Shown: positions 45,780 to 58,322 of the stretch, one piece after another
How positions within the stretch are numbered: the stretch's first letter is position 1
Layout: each line of letters opens with the position of its first letter
Assembly (NCBI GenBank): GCA_963556695.1
Contig: CAUWAG010000006.1
Location: 1,302,001-1,366,000 of the forward strand
Direction of reading: 5' to 3'
DNA: 64,000 bases
DNA from: Anthostomella pinea
Taxonomy: Eukaryota; Ascomycota; Sordariomycetes; Xylariales; Xylariaceae
The notes under the pieces: model-generated
The model's input: only the letters and a program-made list of their open reading frames with translations
The model's database searches: none
Told to the model about the DNA's origin: nothing
Made by a program: the position numbers and the translations under genes

Positions 45780-47492
45780 TCACGCCCAGAATATAGCACC
45801 AAGTCCAGTCTTGGGAGCCTCGAGTTCATCCAGTATCTCCTCGGCCCTCCTCATCCTCTCCTTGACAACATGTTCCTCCGCGGCCCACCGCCCGGTCGTC
45901 TCGGCCTTACCCTCGCCCCATAAGCCCAGCCAGCTACAACCGCTGGCCTTGTCTGGACCGGCTGCTTCCCTCTCCCTCTCTTCTCGCGCTAGTCGGCCCA
46001 CCATCTTGGCCCAGTTCTCGAGGCCACTGCCCAGACACTCTTTGCACGTCTTGGTGGCCTCGGCATCCGAGCTGTCAGGGCTGAGCTTGGACAGCTGCTC
46101 TTCTGCTAGGTCGACTGCCTCGCGTGTCCAGGCAAGGCCATCCTCCCGACTAGACGAGGTGCCCTTGCTGGCGCCGGCGTATATGATTTCACCGATATAC
46201 AGGTTGAGTCCCGCTTCTTCGCAGAGCTCTTTGGCATCTCTGACTGGTGGTGATTCGCCGTCATCAGGAGGTGGTGGATATGATGGCGGGACCATCAGGC
46301 GTTTACCGACTCCAACGATATTCGCCATGGTCCAGGGAGACGCATGGACCTCTTCTGTCAGTTCGGGTTCGTATGATTCTGTTGTTGCTTGTGGACGTGG
46401 TAGAGCACGACAAGCCCTGAGGATGGAGATCAGGATGGGGAGAGCAGTGGACAGGTCCTCGTTGCGTGCCTTGTGCGCAGCCAATGCGGTCAGGGTAGTG
46501 AGCAGATTTGCAGACGGCCGGCCCACATCGTCTCGGAGGACATATGATTGGGGATCGTATGGCAAGGGTGTGGGAAGTGCGCTATCGTGTGCAAGCGACA
46601 GTGCCCACTCGTACATCCTTTCGGATGCGTCCGGTATGCCCTTGAAGTCAAGCCATGAGGCGTAATCCAATGCAGCGTCCATTTTCTGCTTTGGAGTAAA
46701 GCCTCTTGTTGTCAAGATTCTCATGTAGAAGATCTCGGGGGCTTCATAGGCAGGTTCGCAGTCTTTCTCATGGGGAGCGCTTGGTGAGCCATGCGGGATT
46801 GGCTTCGGGTTGGGGTTCGACGGGCCTAACACCTGGTCGGCCGGGAATACAACGTGCCGTGTCGTGTCCACCAAGTGGTTGTCAAGATGCTCTGCAGACT
46901 TTGCACAGAGCATCAACGCCTCGTAATATCCTCTCCTCCAGGGCTCGCTCTTTGCTGTGACATCGTAGCCGGATTCGCCAATCCCATCGATCCAGACTCC
47001 GCCCTCGGTCAGATCTTGGATACCCGCGCCATCGATACTCCTGTCTTCCAGCCTCTCGAGAACGTTCTTGGCGTAACCTCCAATCTGGACCCAGTTTGTC
47101 TGGATCAAGTCGGTCCGGTCAGGCGCCCACTTGGCCAGTCTGAAGCGTAACCTCGTGAGGAATGTCCATTCGTCTGGCGTGGGGTACTTCCTCTCGAGCC
47201 ATTCCTGCTGTATGCACCAGTACCCGACGACGGAGAAGCCCACAATGGCCCAGATGTAGACTGTGTATTTGGCTCCCAGGAATACCTCGTATGCCAGCCA
47301 TCGTTTGCGCTCGGTTGTGAGGTAGCGGAACTGGTGGTTCCTGGTCAAGGGGACGGAGAGGAAGGGTAGCTGCGGTCGAGTGTGGGAGGCAAGATTGGTG
47401 TGCCTTGTGAACGGACGGGATGAGATAGCAGGATTCGAGGGCTTCGAGGGGCGGAGGATGAGCAGCCGTCGAAGCAAGGTGCGCGACTGCAT
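45780..47492 (-). CDS. Mitochondrial membrane-anchored helical-repeat protein
   Basis: A single exon of 570 aa from ATG 47492 (MQSRTLLRRLLILRPSK); the frame extends further only to a TTG. The first 60 residues are rich in Arg, Ser and Leu with no acids, a typical mitochondrial targeting sequence. One membrane segment follows (YTVYIWAIVGFSVVGYWCI, about residues 76-94). The rest is soluble and mostly helical, with the pattern PWRRGYYEALMLCAKSAE and MDAALDYASWLDFKGIPDASERMYEWALSLA, the latter like a TPR. The layout (presequence, one helix, TPR-like domain) resembles Mgr3, the yeast adaptor of the i-AAA protease. Some fungal relatives carry the label maltose permease, which the single membrane segment contradicts. 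Function is not established. Confidence 0.75.
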   Translation of the reverse strand: MQSRTLLRRLLILRPSKPSNPAISSRPFTRHTNLASHTRPQLPFLSVPLTRNHQFRYLTTERKRWLAYEVFLGAKYTVYIWAIVGFSVVGYWCIQQEWLERKYPTPDEWTFLTRLRFRLAKWAPDRTDLIQTNWVQIGGYAKNVLERLEDRSIDGAGIQDLTEGGVWIDGIGESGYDVTAKSEPWRRGYYEALMLCAKSAEHLDNHLVDTTRHVVFPADQVLGPSNPNPKPIPHGSPSAPHEKDCEPAYEAPEIFYMRILTTRGFTPKQKMDAALDYASWLDFKGIPDASERMYEWALSLAHDSALPTPLPYDPQSYVLRDDVGRPSANLLTTLTALAAHKARNEDLSTALPILISILRACRALPRPQATTESYEPELTEEVHASPWTMANIVGVGKRLMVPPSYPPPPDDGESPPVRDAKELCEEAGLNLYIGEIIYAGASKGTSSSREDGLAWTREAVDLAEEQLSKLSPDSSDAEATKTCKECLGSGLENWAKMVGRLAREEREREAAGPDKASGCSWLGLWGEGKAETTGRWAAEEHVVKERMRRAEEILDELEAPKTGLGAIFWA

Positions 47493-49747
47493 CTTGAGTC
47501 CGAGCTGTTGGTTGGTCCCCAATTTCTTGGAGTGCTCAGTCCTGGTCTACGGCTGCTGGACAGGCGTTAGGAGATATACTCGCCTTGTTTCGCCAGAATG
47601 CATAGCAACAATTACTCACAGGCACACATCATCAAATGTTACACCCCAGTTGATATTCGGCAGGATGGTCAGAGCTTCGTCGAGGGATTGCGAACGTCGA
47701 TCGTCGTGGGGACTCGGGAGCTTCACTTCGTTAGCGCCAGGCCGGACTTGCTTGATGGACGTGGTCCATGCACGCTCCATAATTCCCATATAGGCATCTC
47801 CTGATTGGCTAGGTACACTCGATTCAACTCCACGCCCACCGGCCCCCCGGGCCTGCCACCTCCATCACCACTTCAACTACAAGAGCTATTCAAGAGGACG
47901 AATACTTGACCGCAACCTCATGTCCACCATACTCAGCTTGATGAGTCCTTATACTGGCCTGAAGCCCCTGCGCAAGGCCACAACCATTGGCAATGCTACA
48001 GTATGCATTCCAACTCTATGCTCTTGTCCATGTCCGCCCTCACTATACTCGACGTAACGCCAACTGTCTGTCTGGCACAACACAAAGTTTTGGTCTTGTG
48101 AACACACATCATAAGTATTGTGTGCGCTGGGGAGTCTGGTACCGCATGCATCTCCGTTCCCAGCCCACAGAATACTGGCTCTGTGTTGATGTCGCTGGAG
48201 CATACTATGGTTGGCCGCCTTGCGTGCTGTCATCTGCTGTTGCCTGTTCCAGCAGCTCCATGGCAGAGCGACATGTCGATTTCTCGTCATGTTGAATGAT
48301 GTTCGGCGAAGGACTTCTCAATACCACTTCGTATGAGGGAAGAGAACTTTTCCCCTGTCAGTGAATGGTCAGTGTCGCAGGCCGCTAGATGCTGACCGCT
48401 GGGTGAGAGGACACTGTCCGGATAGTGTGGTAGGACAAACTGTGGTACAAGATGCAAAAGGCCAGACTTGACCGAAACAGTACTACGAATCCCCAACATG
48501 CAGGCTGGCACTCAGCAAGGCCTCCGATCACGATCCCTACGATTAATTATATTAAGAACGGCACAGAGGCAGGTGAGGGGACTAGCGGACTCCGGCTTCG
48601 TCCACCGCGTGCTCAAGAGCACTTTCGACCAACTGCTCTCTCAACCACCTGCCCGAGCGTCTACGCGAACACTTGATGAAGCATTCCAGGCCAATAAAAA
48701 CCCAACTCCTGGGAGGTATCCGCTGTCGAAGCCCCGCTATGTGCTGATCAAGCTTATGTCCTCGTCGTGATAGGAAGCGGGACTCTGAATTTGTACTACT
48801 CGATAGCGAAAGACCAAATGGGTGACGGTTTCACAGCAGCGGGTTGGATCGTCGCAGTCGCAACTCTGTTTGAGGCTATGTACGGTGCATACCATTTCAC
48901 GGTTGAACACTGCACCTGTTGGCATGGATCCAGATGAAATAGGCCAGGACGTCTCAAGGGGTCTACCAGACTAAAGCTGTGGTTCTTGAGGCATATTCTA
49001 TGAGCATTCTTGAGGGTCTGCTCAATACTCACTGCCGGAGGTTCAATGATCATGAGCATACCTCGGGAAGTACGTGTGTGGTGCTAGTCCATGAGGTTCC
49101 AGTTGCGGCAGGGCAGCCTGCTAATTCAACTTCGTAGTCTCGATGTTAGATATTACCTACAAGTGATGCCTGAAGATATTCATCTGTATATTCGACACTT
49201 GAAGCAAGCTTGTTACTATTCGACTTAGCTTTCTGTACTCGTTTATCCAGCTCAAGGGTGAGCTTCACGGCAAGGTTAGCTACTTCATCTTTTCAGTCCC
49301 ACATCGAAGTTTCGGGCAGCAAAGTCCTTGCAAATGTCCTACAGATATGATGCTGGCGTCTTTGTGACCATCAATTTATCATCGGTGCAAGTAGGCAATC
49401 AGGCTGCCAGGGATGAATGATCGGGGCAACCTTGGCCTGGACAGCGCACGCACATTAGCTTTCAAGCTGAGCGGAGTCAAGTTTACACCGCCAACACGGA
49501 AAGGCTTTGTGGCATCTTGCAACATTCCAACATTCCGTTATTGTCGCAAGGTGGTACCCACGTGACTAGGCACAGGGCTTCCAGGGCTTCCATTCCATTG
49601 GCACAGGGGTTTCATCCCTGTACAGCTCCACATATAAGGAGAGCTCTCCCCAGCTCCTTTCCATAGATCCTAGAAGAATAACACTTCCTTCTGTCCTCCG
49701 ATCAGCTGTACGCGAGCCCATCCGGGTCCCCGCAGTCACCGAACAAC
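47493..49747. other. 2.3-kb spacer, nothing recognised
   Basis: Only short frames on both strands. No repeats or RNA genes recognised. It contains the promoters of the flanking divergent genes. Confidence 0.5.
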
Positions 49748-51317
49748 ATGGCATCAGTTGAAACCGAAATGGCCGACGCGCCGGCTGGCGCGCGTCAGTC
49801 GCTGCACATCTCGGACGTGCCCGACGAGGTCCTCGTGCTCATCTTCGAGAACTTGAGAGGCAGGTGCATTAGCGAAGACGATTTCGACCCCACGATCGGC
49901 GTCCGCGATGTGCAAAACCTGCGCCTGACCTGCCGCCGCTTTTGCGAGGCCAGCTCTCACCTTCTAATCCATACCGTCTGTGTTGCCATGGAACCACAGT
50001 CGGTTTCTCGCCTGGGTTTGATAGCTGCTCACCCCTCTATCAGCAAGGGCGTACGACGCATCAAGGTGCTGTTACACTACTACCACTCCCAGCTGGCCGG
50101 CGACTTCCGGCGCTTCTTCCACTATTGCAAGGCGGGGATCGAGACCTTTATTACGTTGGTTGAAAGTCATTTGACAAACGAGGAACCTGAGAACCAGGAA
50201 GTCGCCAATCGGGGTAAACTCTTGATCGACATGACCACGTCGATCTTTGAGGCTCTGGATATGGGTCTAGATGCGTATGAGGATGGAACGCTCCCTGCCG
50301 CCGAACCCGTGGTGTTGCAACATTTAGGGCCAATTATTCTAGCCCTTGATGGGTATCAAAAGCGTATGGCGGAACAGGATATATTGCGATACGGCGGAGG
50401 CTTTGCTGAGTCGGTCGCACATGCGATGGCATCCATGCCCATGGTTCGAGCACTTGAGATCACCGACTGTAGGCAGAAGGCTTTGGCTTTGGATTGGCCT
50501 CCGGCGCCGATTATCGACCGAGGGTCTTGGCCAGAATTCCTAGAACCGCTGGAGTGGTGGGAGGCTACTACATATGGAGTTGGTTCGCCACCATTGGACG
50601 CCATGGTCAACATTATCGGATCCCTTTCGAGGCCGGGCATCCTGCTCACCAGGATGAACATGAATGTGACTCTCCTCTGGACTGGATGGCGCTGCCCGCA
50701 ATCGACGATGATTGTCGCCGGCTGAGCGCAGCAACTGGGAATCTGCAACACTGCAGCTTCCGCAGTGGCATCAGCGAGTTTAGTCATAGCCGTGAGGGAG
50801 CCGGACAGCTAGCTCGCTTCACAAAGGCTATCCTCAGCGCCGACACCCTTCAGACTGTTCATCTCGACCTCGACTGTTTTTACAATCCGGAGCTTGGGGA
50901 CGACGAGCCGGAATACAGTACTGGTACCTTTTGAATGAAATGGCGACCCAAAAGCTGCGACACCTCCGCCTCAACCATGTTTTTCTCTCCCTCGCAGAAC
51001 TACGACAACTTAAACTGCCGCGAGAGTCCATCGTCCTGTCCAATATATGGCTTCGGAACGGCACCTGGGTGAAGGCACTGTCGTTGTTGCGGCGGAAATT
51101 CTCCGAACTTAGCAACCCATCTGCGTCAAGACTAATAAATCCTAGGGCAGGCCTGCTCGAATTCCTGGGGCTTGCACAGTACGCAGACCTCTTCGAAGCC
51201 CCACCGCCGCCTGATAGGGGTACCCCGATCGAGAAATACCTGTTGGGGATAAACGATGTCAACCACTTACAAGTCCTGATGGAGCCAGACGGACCTAGCA
51301 GTGATGAGGACATGTAG
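49748..51317 (+). pseudogene. F-box protein gene with two frameshifts
   Basis: It starts at ATG 49748 in good context (AACAACATGG). The N-terminal F-box reads LHISDVPDEVLVLIFENL ... VQNLRLTCRRFCEASSHLL (residues about 18-75), the fungal form that recruits substrates to SCF ubiquitin ligases. The first frame runs to 50725, but sense continues from about 50680 in the second frame (DWMALPAIDDDC ... LDLDCFYNPEL). From about 50931 it continues in the third frame (NEMATQKLRHLRLNHVFLSLAEL) to the stop at 51315-51317. Both shifts equal loss of one base relative to an intact frame. No acceptable intron explains either. The pieces together cover about 520 codons, full length for the family. It is either a recently disabled gene or one with two sequencing indels. 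Confidence 0.8.
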
Positions 51318-52884
51318 GAGGATCCTAGTTCCTGATCTGGGGTCAGGCTTTAGCACCGCTCTTGATAGACATCTACCTACACCGTTGTAGAACCATGAGG
51401 GAAGCTGGGTACAAGCACCAACAAGCCTATAACCAAGTTCTTCATTATGACAGCACGCAGTTCATACACGATCGCAATCCCTGGAGTAGAAGAGAGCCGA
51501 GCGGTCACTGTGCTCGGTTCGCATGGAAACACAGTTGACACCAATGGGCAACGCACCTTCTCGCCCTTCGCTACCAGGCCTCGCCCAGAGCGTTCTATTT
51601 TGCACTCGACCTCACTCCTGAGTCCTGGCTGTTTCCCTTCCCACTAGGTTACTAGTTCACAGGGCCATCGGCATTCAGATGACCTACTGGCTGGGTAGCT
51701 TCCTTGTGCCCGAAGTGAACACCCAATCGCAATTTAAGCGGCCATGTCGTCCTCCTGTGCGACTATACGGACTGTTGTGCCGCATGTGCAGCTGTGTGTC
51801 ATTGACAGGCGTCAAAGCACGAGATGATCTTTCTCCTGGTACTGAAAGCCGCTTAAGCTATTAACTTAATAAGGTAGTCATCCCCATTACTCCGTTATCC
51901 AACTTTTTGAGCTCGATAGATCCTGTCCCCCACCTCCACACTGCGTGGTTCCTTTAGGTCGCTACGATGCTATTCTAACTAGCCCCTTCAACGCATACAA
52001 ACCTGAGGCGGAGATGCAGCAGGTCCTTCGCATCGAATTGTATGGCAAGCTGCTATTGGACACTCCCTGTCTGGGAAGCTACCTAACTACATTTCTCGAG
52101 CAATGAGGACTGGAGTGGACGTTGCCCCCTGTTGAGACCCCTCACGGCTCTGAGGGGTTGACACGTCCGAACATGAACCATGCCGCTCGTCCGGGAACAA
52201 ATTATCTCCAGACGGACGACGATACTCAAGCCGTGCTGAAAACCCCAACCGTCTAGTCGTCATTGGCACATTCCTCGACACTCTTGGCGCAAGTTCCGGA
52301 GCCGCTACGCTCAAGTCTCTCCTACTAAAATAATTAATGCCGAGGTCGATGGCCTTAGCTCAGGTGGCTAGACCCCAGAACAGGCGTCGTTAAACGAGAG
52401 TTTGGTCAGACCGCAGACGTTCGTCCCAATGATGTGCGCTACGCATACCACTATCGGCGATTGATGTCCACGACGGCGGACGCTCCCCGAGTGGTTAATG
52501 CCGCGAAACGGTCCAGCCAACTACCGACTCCGAGCACCTGCATCAGCGCCGCCTAGCCGCGCCCTCGGTTCGTGACCGGTCGTCTATCTTCTCCCTAGCC
52601 TGAGTTGGAAATGTCGTTTTTCGTTAGTCGACTAGTCCGCGCTGTAGGGAACGCATGGCATGGCCAAGGGGGTTTGGCCGTCCCTCCTATATACAGGGAG
52701 GCAGCTGGCCGCCATCGGTGGTTGACAGGCATCTCACCTTGTCTTCTCTCATGCCGTCTACTCGAACACGCCTCAGGTCTTGATTGCCGAATCATTCATT
52801 CGCGACTGGTACAGCATTCATTCATTCGTTATAACCCGGCTTAGCACTCTCTCGTTCACTTATCTTCACAGCACGATATCCGCC
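51318..52884. other. 1.6-kb spacer with a small hairpin
   Basis: No gene recognised. A perfect 8-bp inverted repeat (ACCCCTCA / TGAGGGGT, 52137-52158, 6-bp loop) is the only structure noted. Confidence 0.5.
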
Positions 52885-54357
52885 ATGACGTCGGGGAGCC
52901 GCGGGCCAGTCATCGAGGCGGTCACTCTGGCCTTCCTCGTCATCTCCTCCATCGCAACTGTGCTGCGGATATACTGTCGCGGCTGGGTGATCAAGGCCTT
53001 CGCCTTAGATGACTGGCTCGCAGTCGCCGCCCAGGTAAGAGTCCGCATTCCGTAACCAGGTTGTGCTCTGTTTCTGACTTGTGACAGGTGTTGTTCGTCG
53101 TATTCTGCGCCTACGAGGTCAAGGGCGTTCAGTATGGGGCGGGACAGCACGTCATGATGATCTCGGCAGAAATACGCCCCGAGGCAATGCGCGTAAGTCA
53201 TCCACAAGGCCCTTAGAAATCCATCAGAAAAGGCTATTCCGTTCTAACCTTGTGCCCGCACGCAGATGTGGTGGACATGTGAGCCCCTGTACGCGCTCAC
53301 AGGCATGGCCATCAAAGCCAGCATCGCCATCTTCCTGCTGCGTATTTGCGTCGAGCGCTCGCACAAGATCATCATCTTGGCCGTCACAGCGATCACCGAG
53401 GTATACAGCGCTATATTTTTCATACTGTTCATAGTGCAGTGCCAGCCCGTGTCGCTGTTCTGGCAGCGGTTCGGCGCGGACCCCCCCGCCGGCCACTGCA
53501 ACGACGCCCGGATCATCTCCGATGTCTTCTACGGCTACTCGGCCATCAGCTGCCTCACCGACTGGACGTACAGCATCCTGCCCATCTTCATCGTCGTCAA
53601 GCTGCAGATGAGCACTCGGCTGAAGGTGTCTGTGGCGCTTATTCTCGCTTCTGGCGCAATGTACGTCGTTTCCATCACTCCCTCTATCCACACCCCCTAT
53701 TTCCCTTCACCTACCCACTATCCCTACTACAAACAAACCCGAAATAACAAACAACTGACCACCCAAACCAGCGCCTCGACAGCGACCATAGTCCGCTTCC
53801 CGTACCTCTACTCCCTAACCGACACAGACGACTTCCTCTACTCGGTATCCGACGTAGCCATCTGGACCACGGTCGAGATCGGCATCGCCATCACGGCCGC
53901 CAACGTAGCCACTCTCAGGCCTCTCCTAAGGCCGATCTTTGGCGGCGGGTCGTCCGGCGGGCGCGGCAAAAGTGGCGGCGACACCACCACGGCCGCGCGG
54001 CCATGGTACCGCACCGGCAGCGGCAACCACAGCAAGGGCGGTACCCGTATCGAGGCGTTCGACCTGCACGATCGCACTAACGGGAACATGGGCACCACGA
54101 CCATCATCGACAACGGCAACGACGTCGACGCCGAGGCGCAGAGGGGTCGGCGCAACCGCCACCGCGGCGACGACACCAAATCCCTGGGCTCGAGCTCCAC
54201 GGCCGAGTCGCGGGAGGACTGGAACAACAGCCAGTCGGAGCTCGCCAGGGACGCGGTTGGGTCTCCATCAGGGGCTCCAGGGTCGGCCTCGGGGGCCGCT
54301 GGGGGGTCAAGGTGGAATATTATGGTCAAGCAGTCGATTGTGCAGACTAGGAGTTAA
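52885..54357 (+). CDS. PTH11-like rhodopsin-domain integral membrane protein
   Basis: Four exons, 52885-53034, 53088-53192, 53266-53660 and 53772-54357, give 411 aa. Seven membrane segments are readable: AVTLAFLVISSIATVLRIY, then LDDWLAVAAQVLFVVFCA, a segment near PLYALTGMAIKASIAIFLL, IIILAVTAITEVYSAIFFIL, YGYSAISCLTDWTYSILPI, LKVSVALILASGAM, and AIWTTVEIGIAITAANVA with RPLLRPIF after it. This is the layout of fungal rhodopsin-domain (SAT4/PTH11-related) proteins, which lack a retinal Lys and include receptors for surface cues. There is no N-terminal CFEM domain. The last 120 residues are Gly/Ser/Asn-rich and cytosolic. Ligand and signalling partner cannot be inferred. Confidence 0.9.
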
Positions 54358-55806
54358 CCGATTTTACTGTACGCAGGCAGGTTTCCTTCGCGATGCATAT
54401 ACCTACTACCTACCTACCTACTCAACTCACCCACCGATCAGGGGGCGGCGGTATACGTGCCCGAGATAAATATTAGTATAATCTGTATTATAAACTACCT
54501 ACTGAGTGCTGCTCACGCCACCACCACTCATCAATTGTAATGTAATGAAATGTAATGAAATGTAATGAAATGTAATGAAATGTAATGAAATGTAATGAAA
54601 TGTAATGTAATGAACACCTAACCTACCTAACCACGCAGACAACGAGAGATACTTCTAGGGTCGTAACCTGCGTGGAATGCACATTCTGCCTCGTATTTCA
54701 TAGCTGTGTAATCCTCCACGTGAGGGAAACATCGCACCTGTCCCTTTCAGCATACGGACGGACCCATCTCCATCTCCTCGCAACCGCTGATGGCCTGTGA
54801 AAACCCCATCATCGACCCCTGAACAACGACACCTTCGATAAGAGAGAGCATGGCTCGCGCCACTACACTACCGACCTCATGCCAAGTGTACCTTGCAGGC
54901 ACGAACCGCGAGCACCATGCTTTAGGAGGTATGCCAGTACTGACTACTGACTCATGATCAAGGCCGGCAGTGAGGTGGCAAGCTACCTACAAGTCACCAG
55001 CATAGTACCTACCCAAATAGTAGCGCGAAGGCTAGACTACACGCAGGGGCTCTAGAGGTGTATACATGTACTCCTTATTCTTCTTTCATATGGGCATTGG
55101 GAAGATACCTACCTCTTATGTGCATGGCCTACTAACTTATTAGTTAGGTTAATGATTAATGATCAACTGTAACTTCAGACATAGAAATATGGCAGAGAGA
55201 GGTATACCTACCTACCTCTTCATGGCGCCGAGCTACAAACTACTTACCGTGCTGGTGACCTACCTGTATGTTTTGTATGGTCATGAGAAGACCACAAGTT
55301 AATCTATATCCATACGACGTGACGACATATACAAATCTGAACGGTCTACGGTCATCGTTCAGTGTTCTTGGTGGAGTGACTTATAAAGCCGGATGCTAGC
55401 GACTTAATACAGCAAATTCTCCCTGGACTGTTGCTCATAGTAACAGGTTGGGCGATTGATTTGCAAGACACACAAGTCAAAAGACACGCAAAACATATTG
55501 CGTGAGCTAAAAAAAAATACAATGATGATCCATATCAAGAAGCGTGGGTTTTTCGGCCTAGGTATTGCCTTGCTACTAGCCAGCGACTACAATGAAACCG
55601 AAAGAGTGTTCTCTCCGCCGCGGGGCCATGGCACAAGCATGGCCTTTCCAAAGATCGTGTTTCCTGTCCCGTAAAAAGAAACGCCTCGCAACCCCCTTTC
55701 AAGTCTTTTCTGATACAAGTTACATGGGTGTCAACTGTCCATCTTCGTTGACTGATCCTGATCGGCCCTAGCTCGGCTTGCTGTGTCCGATGCGTGGCGT
55801 ATTCCC
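54358..55806. other. 1.4-kb spacer with tandem repeat
   Basis: No gene recognised. It holds the 10-bp tandem array at 54541-54614 and many TACCTACC words. Confidence 0.5.
54541..54614 (+). repeat. 10-bp tandem repeat (TGTAATGAAA)x6 plus partial
   Basis: Six perfect copies at 54541-54600, followed by an imperfect seventh, in the 3' flank of the rhodopsin-domain gene. Confidence 0.97.
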
Positions 55807-57053
55807 TTAAACCTGGTTCTCGGCGTTCTTGTCGTCAACAGAGGTGACAACTGAGTCCAGGTAGGCCGGGGGAGCCTCGACTTCCTCCTGGTGCACCATC
55901 AGACCAGACTTCTCGTCACCAAGCGCGACTTCGTTGTGGGCTGCCTTGTTGCAGTATCGAATTCCGTGGTAAGATCGAGTATCAGCTGAGCGGAAAAAGG
56001 TGCGCCATACGAAGACGATCAAGGTACCAACCATCATACCAATGCTATGACAAATCAGTATACGATCCAGTAAAGTGGCTTGTTTGACTGAGAAACTTAC
56101 ATGCTGATACTGACGCCGGCCATGACACCAATGATGACAGGAAGGAGGACGTGGGTGACGATGCCCCTGAAGATTCGGGCCATACCGTGCTTGGTCTGGT
56201 CGTAAGATCCATCCATGGGAACGCCAGCCTCATCGGGGGAGGCGTCCTGGGGAGCGGATTCCTGGGGGGCGGATTCCTCGGGGGAGGCGTCCTTGGAGGA
56301 TTCCTTGGGAGGGGAGCCCTTGACAGAACCAGGACGACGGCCGCAGCCGTGGGGCTTGCGAAGCTTAGCCGCCAGCATGGCCTTCCACTTGCAGAGGAAG
56401 CTGGTGCACTCCTGGTTGTTCTGGGGAGTATCAGGCTCGGTGGTCTCGATGGCACCAATCATAAGCTTGTCCGACGGTGTCTTGACAAGCTTGACCTGAA
56501 CCTTGGGGATTCCGCCGACGAAAACGTCACCCACTTCGATGATCTGCAGCTCGACCATGACGAGCTCGAGGCCGTCCTCATCATCGCTTGTGGTGACGGG
56601 CTGTGTTTGCAGTCCGAAGCCAAGCGCCTGGGCGTTTACCGGTCGGGCACCCTTGAAGTGCGATGGTCGTCGCTCGGAGACCTCGGGTTGGACGTGAGCG
56701 AAGAGAGAGTTCGTGAAGGGGTCGGAGTTCGGGTACAGCTCGAAGCCGTTCAACATCAGGCGATCGGTGCCATGCTCGGCGTCGATCATGAAGTCCAGCT
56801 CCAAGTGACTCGGGACATCGGTGCTGAACTTGACGTCGTCAGGTCCGTCCTTGCCGAGGCGAACGGGGCAACCGGGGCAGGTGAGCTCCAGGCTCTGGAC
56901 GTCGTTGAACTTGATGATTTCGAGGTCAACCTCGACAGGGACAGGGAGAGCCTTAACGAGGTCGTCGTCGGATGCGGAAATGTCAGGCGGCAATAGGAAT
57001 GCATTGGTGGTGGAAGCCGCCAGACCAGCTGCGGCGAGGAGGGACAACTGCAT
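55807..57053 (-). CDS. Secretory-pathway membrane protein (DUF7728-like)
   Basis: Two exons on the minus strand, 57053-56101 and 56044-55807, give 396 aa; the intron is 56 nt with GTAAGT and ATAG. Residues 1-18 form a signal peptide (MQLSLLAAAGLAASTTNA). A lumenal domain follows with a paired-Cys segment ELTCPGCPVRLG (about residues 58-70), LELDFMIDAEH and QVKLVKTP; this pattern agrees with the fungal DUF7728 family. A disordered stretch with tandem SPEESAPQESAPQ units lies near residue 270. One membrane helix near the C-terminus (about 300-330) crosses the exon junction (VLLPVIIGVMAGVSIS then IGMMVGTLIVFVW). A 65-residue cytosolic tail ends the protein with a PPAY motif (EAPPAYLDS), a type of Nedd4/Rsp5 ligase site. 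Function is unknown. Confidence 0.85.
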
Positions 57054-58322
57054 TTTCGTAGTTCGGTTCCGCAGTAGATGATGTAGTTGGTGCGCTCGTG
57101 GGTTCAGGGAAAAGAGAAGGTAAGTGGTGTTGTGGTCGGCTTTCAGGTTGATGGAAAGGAGAGAAATGGAGAGAATGGTTGGAGGACGATGGAGGTGGTC
57201 AGCCGTTAAGAGGTTCGATGTTATTAATGGAAGATGACGAGTCCGGGCGTGCCGCATGCCGCATCCCTTATCGGTCACGGATACGTAGTAGGTACCTAGG
57301 TACCCCGCCACTCCCCGTCCCGCCACCTGCAGGGCTGCCAGTGTCACGCTGCACGTGCCCCTGAACATTGAAGTTGACAACGCGGCTTTTCAGGGGAAGC
57401 CCCAGCTGTAGCCAAGTGGCAAGGGTGGTCAAGGCTCAATTGTTTCACTGCCCATGGGCTGACTGGCGACGTCATGTCCCCCCATTCCCATTCCCCATTC
57501 ACTCCACTGGGCTGGAGGCTGAAGGTATCTATTCACAGACACCTATTTTACACTTTCGAACATAGCGACAGCCAGCGAGGTCTAGATGCGAAAGGATTAC
57601 TCACCCGCACACTGTGGTTGAATACACAACATTCCCGGGCAGGAGTTCGTCAAGGCATCAATCGCTCATCCACCGGAATTGTCAAATCTGTGCCTCTTTG
57701 TGCTGCTCCCTCGAGCGAGTGAAAGACACAAGAGGATGGACCAGATCCAGCTTTTTGGTGACAAATTTGGTAGGATCCAGCTGGCATGTCTCTGAAGCGG
57801 CAAAGCCCGGTGACACCGAATATCAGAACTGTGTGCGGTAGCTCCAAGGAAGACCAACCCTACCCAACAAAAGTTTCGCTCACAACTAAAAATACTGCTC
57901 TGGATTTTTTGGTATATGCTCAAGTCACTATTATAGTCGACGCGGCCATCGCAGCAGAGATAGAGAGTCATAGGCAAGAGCCGTGGCCCCTGAGTCATGT
58001 TCAGCTAACCCTGGTTAGAGCTTCGGTCAGGAGACATAAGTCATTGAAAACTGAGTACTCAATCTTGCCAGATTGTGCTGCCTATTATATTCATACGTTG
58101 GCACTGTCCCGCCATCCTGCTGGTTGCGATTCCCAGCGAACTTCGGTGAGCAAGCGCCACCGATGTTGTCATGGACTCCATAGATGGATCAATCCCACGG
58201 ATTACCCATCCTCTATTTTGATCAAGTTGTGCTTGGTATGCTGCGAGGCTCGCCACAACCTCTGGAGATGGTATATTGACCACACTACGCTTGAAAGGGA
58301 ATGTGTTCCTTTCAACTGAATC
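57054..58322. other. 1.3-kb spacer, nothing recognised
   Basis: It includes the promoter of the DUF7728-like gene (57054 onward, with TACCTAGGTACC near 57291) and the 3' flank of the wax-synthase-like gene. No gene recognised. Confidence 0.5.

Noticed and set aside
45811..46665. 284-codon plus-strand frame
   Set aside because: Antisense shadow of the mitochondrial membrane protein gene; composition follows the complement of that gene.
47493..47522. Longer start for the mitochondrial membrane protein
   Set aside because: The upstream codon is TTG; ATG 47492 begins a typical targeting sequence.
52340..52400. tRNA-like D-arm words (TAGCTCAGGTGG)
   Set aside because: No matching anticodon arm or T-arm (GGTTCGAATCC) follows at the right distance and no acceptor stem forms.
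52490..52520. Words resembling a tRNA-Leu/Ser D-arm (CCGAGTGGTTAA)
   Set aside because: No T-arm or acceptor stem could be paired around it.
56151..56996. 281-codon plus-strand frame
   Set aside because: Antisense to the DUF7728-like gene, which has a signal peptide, membrane helix and valid intron.
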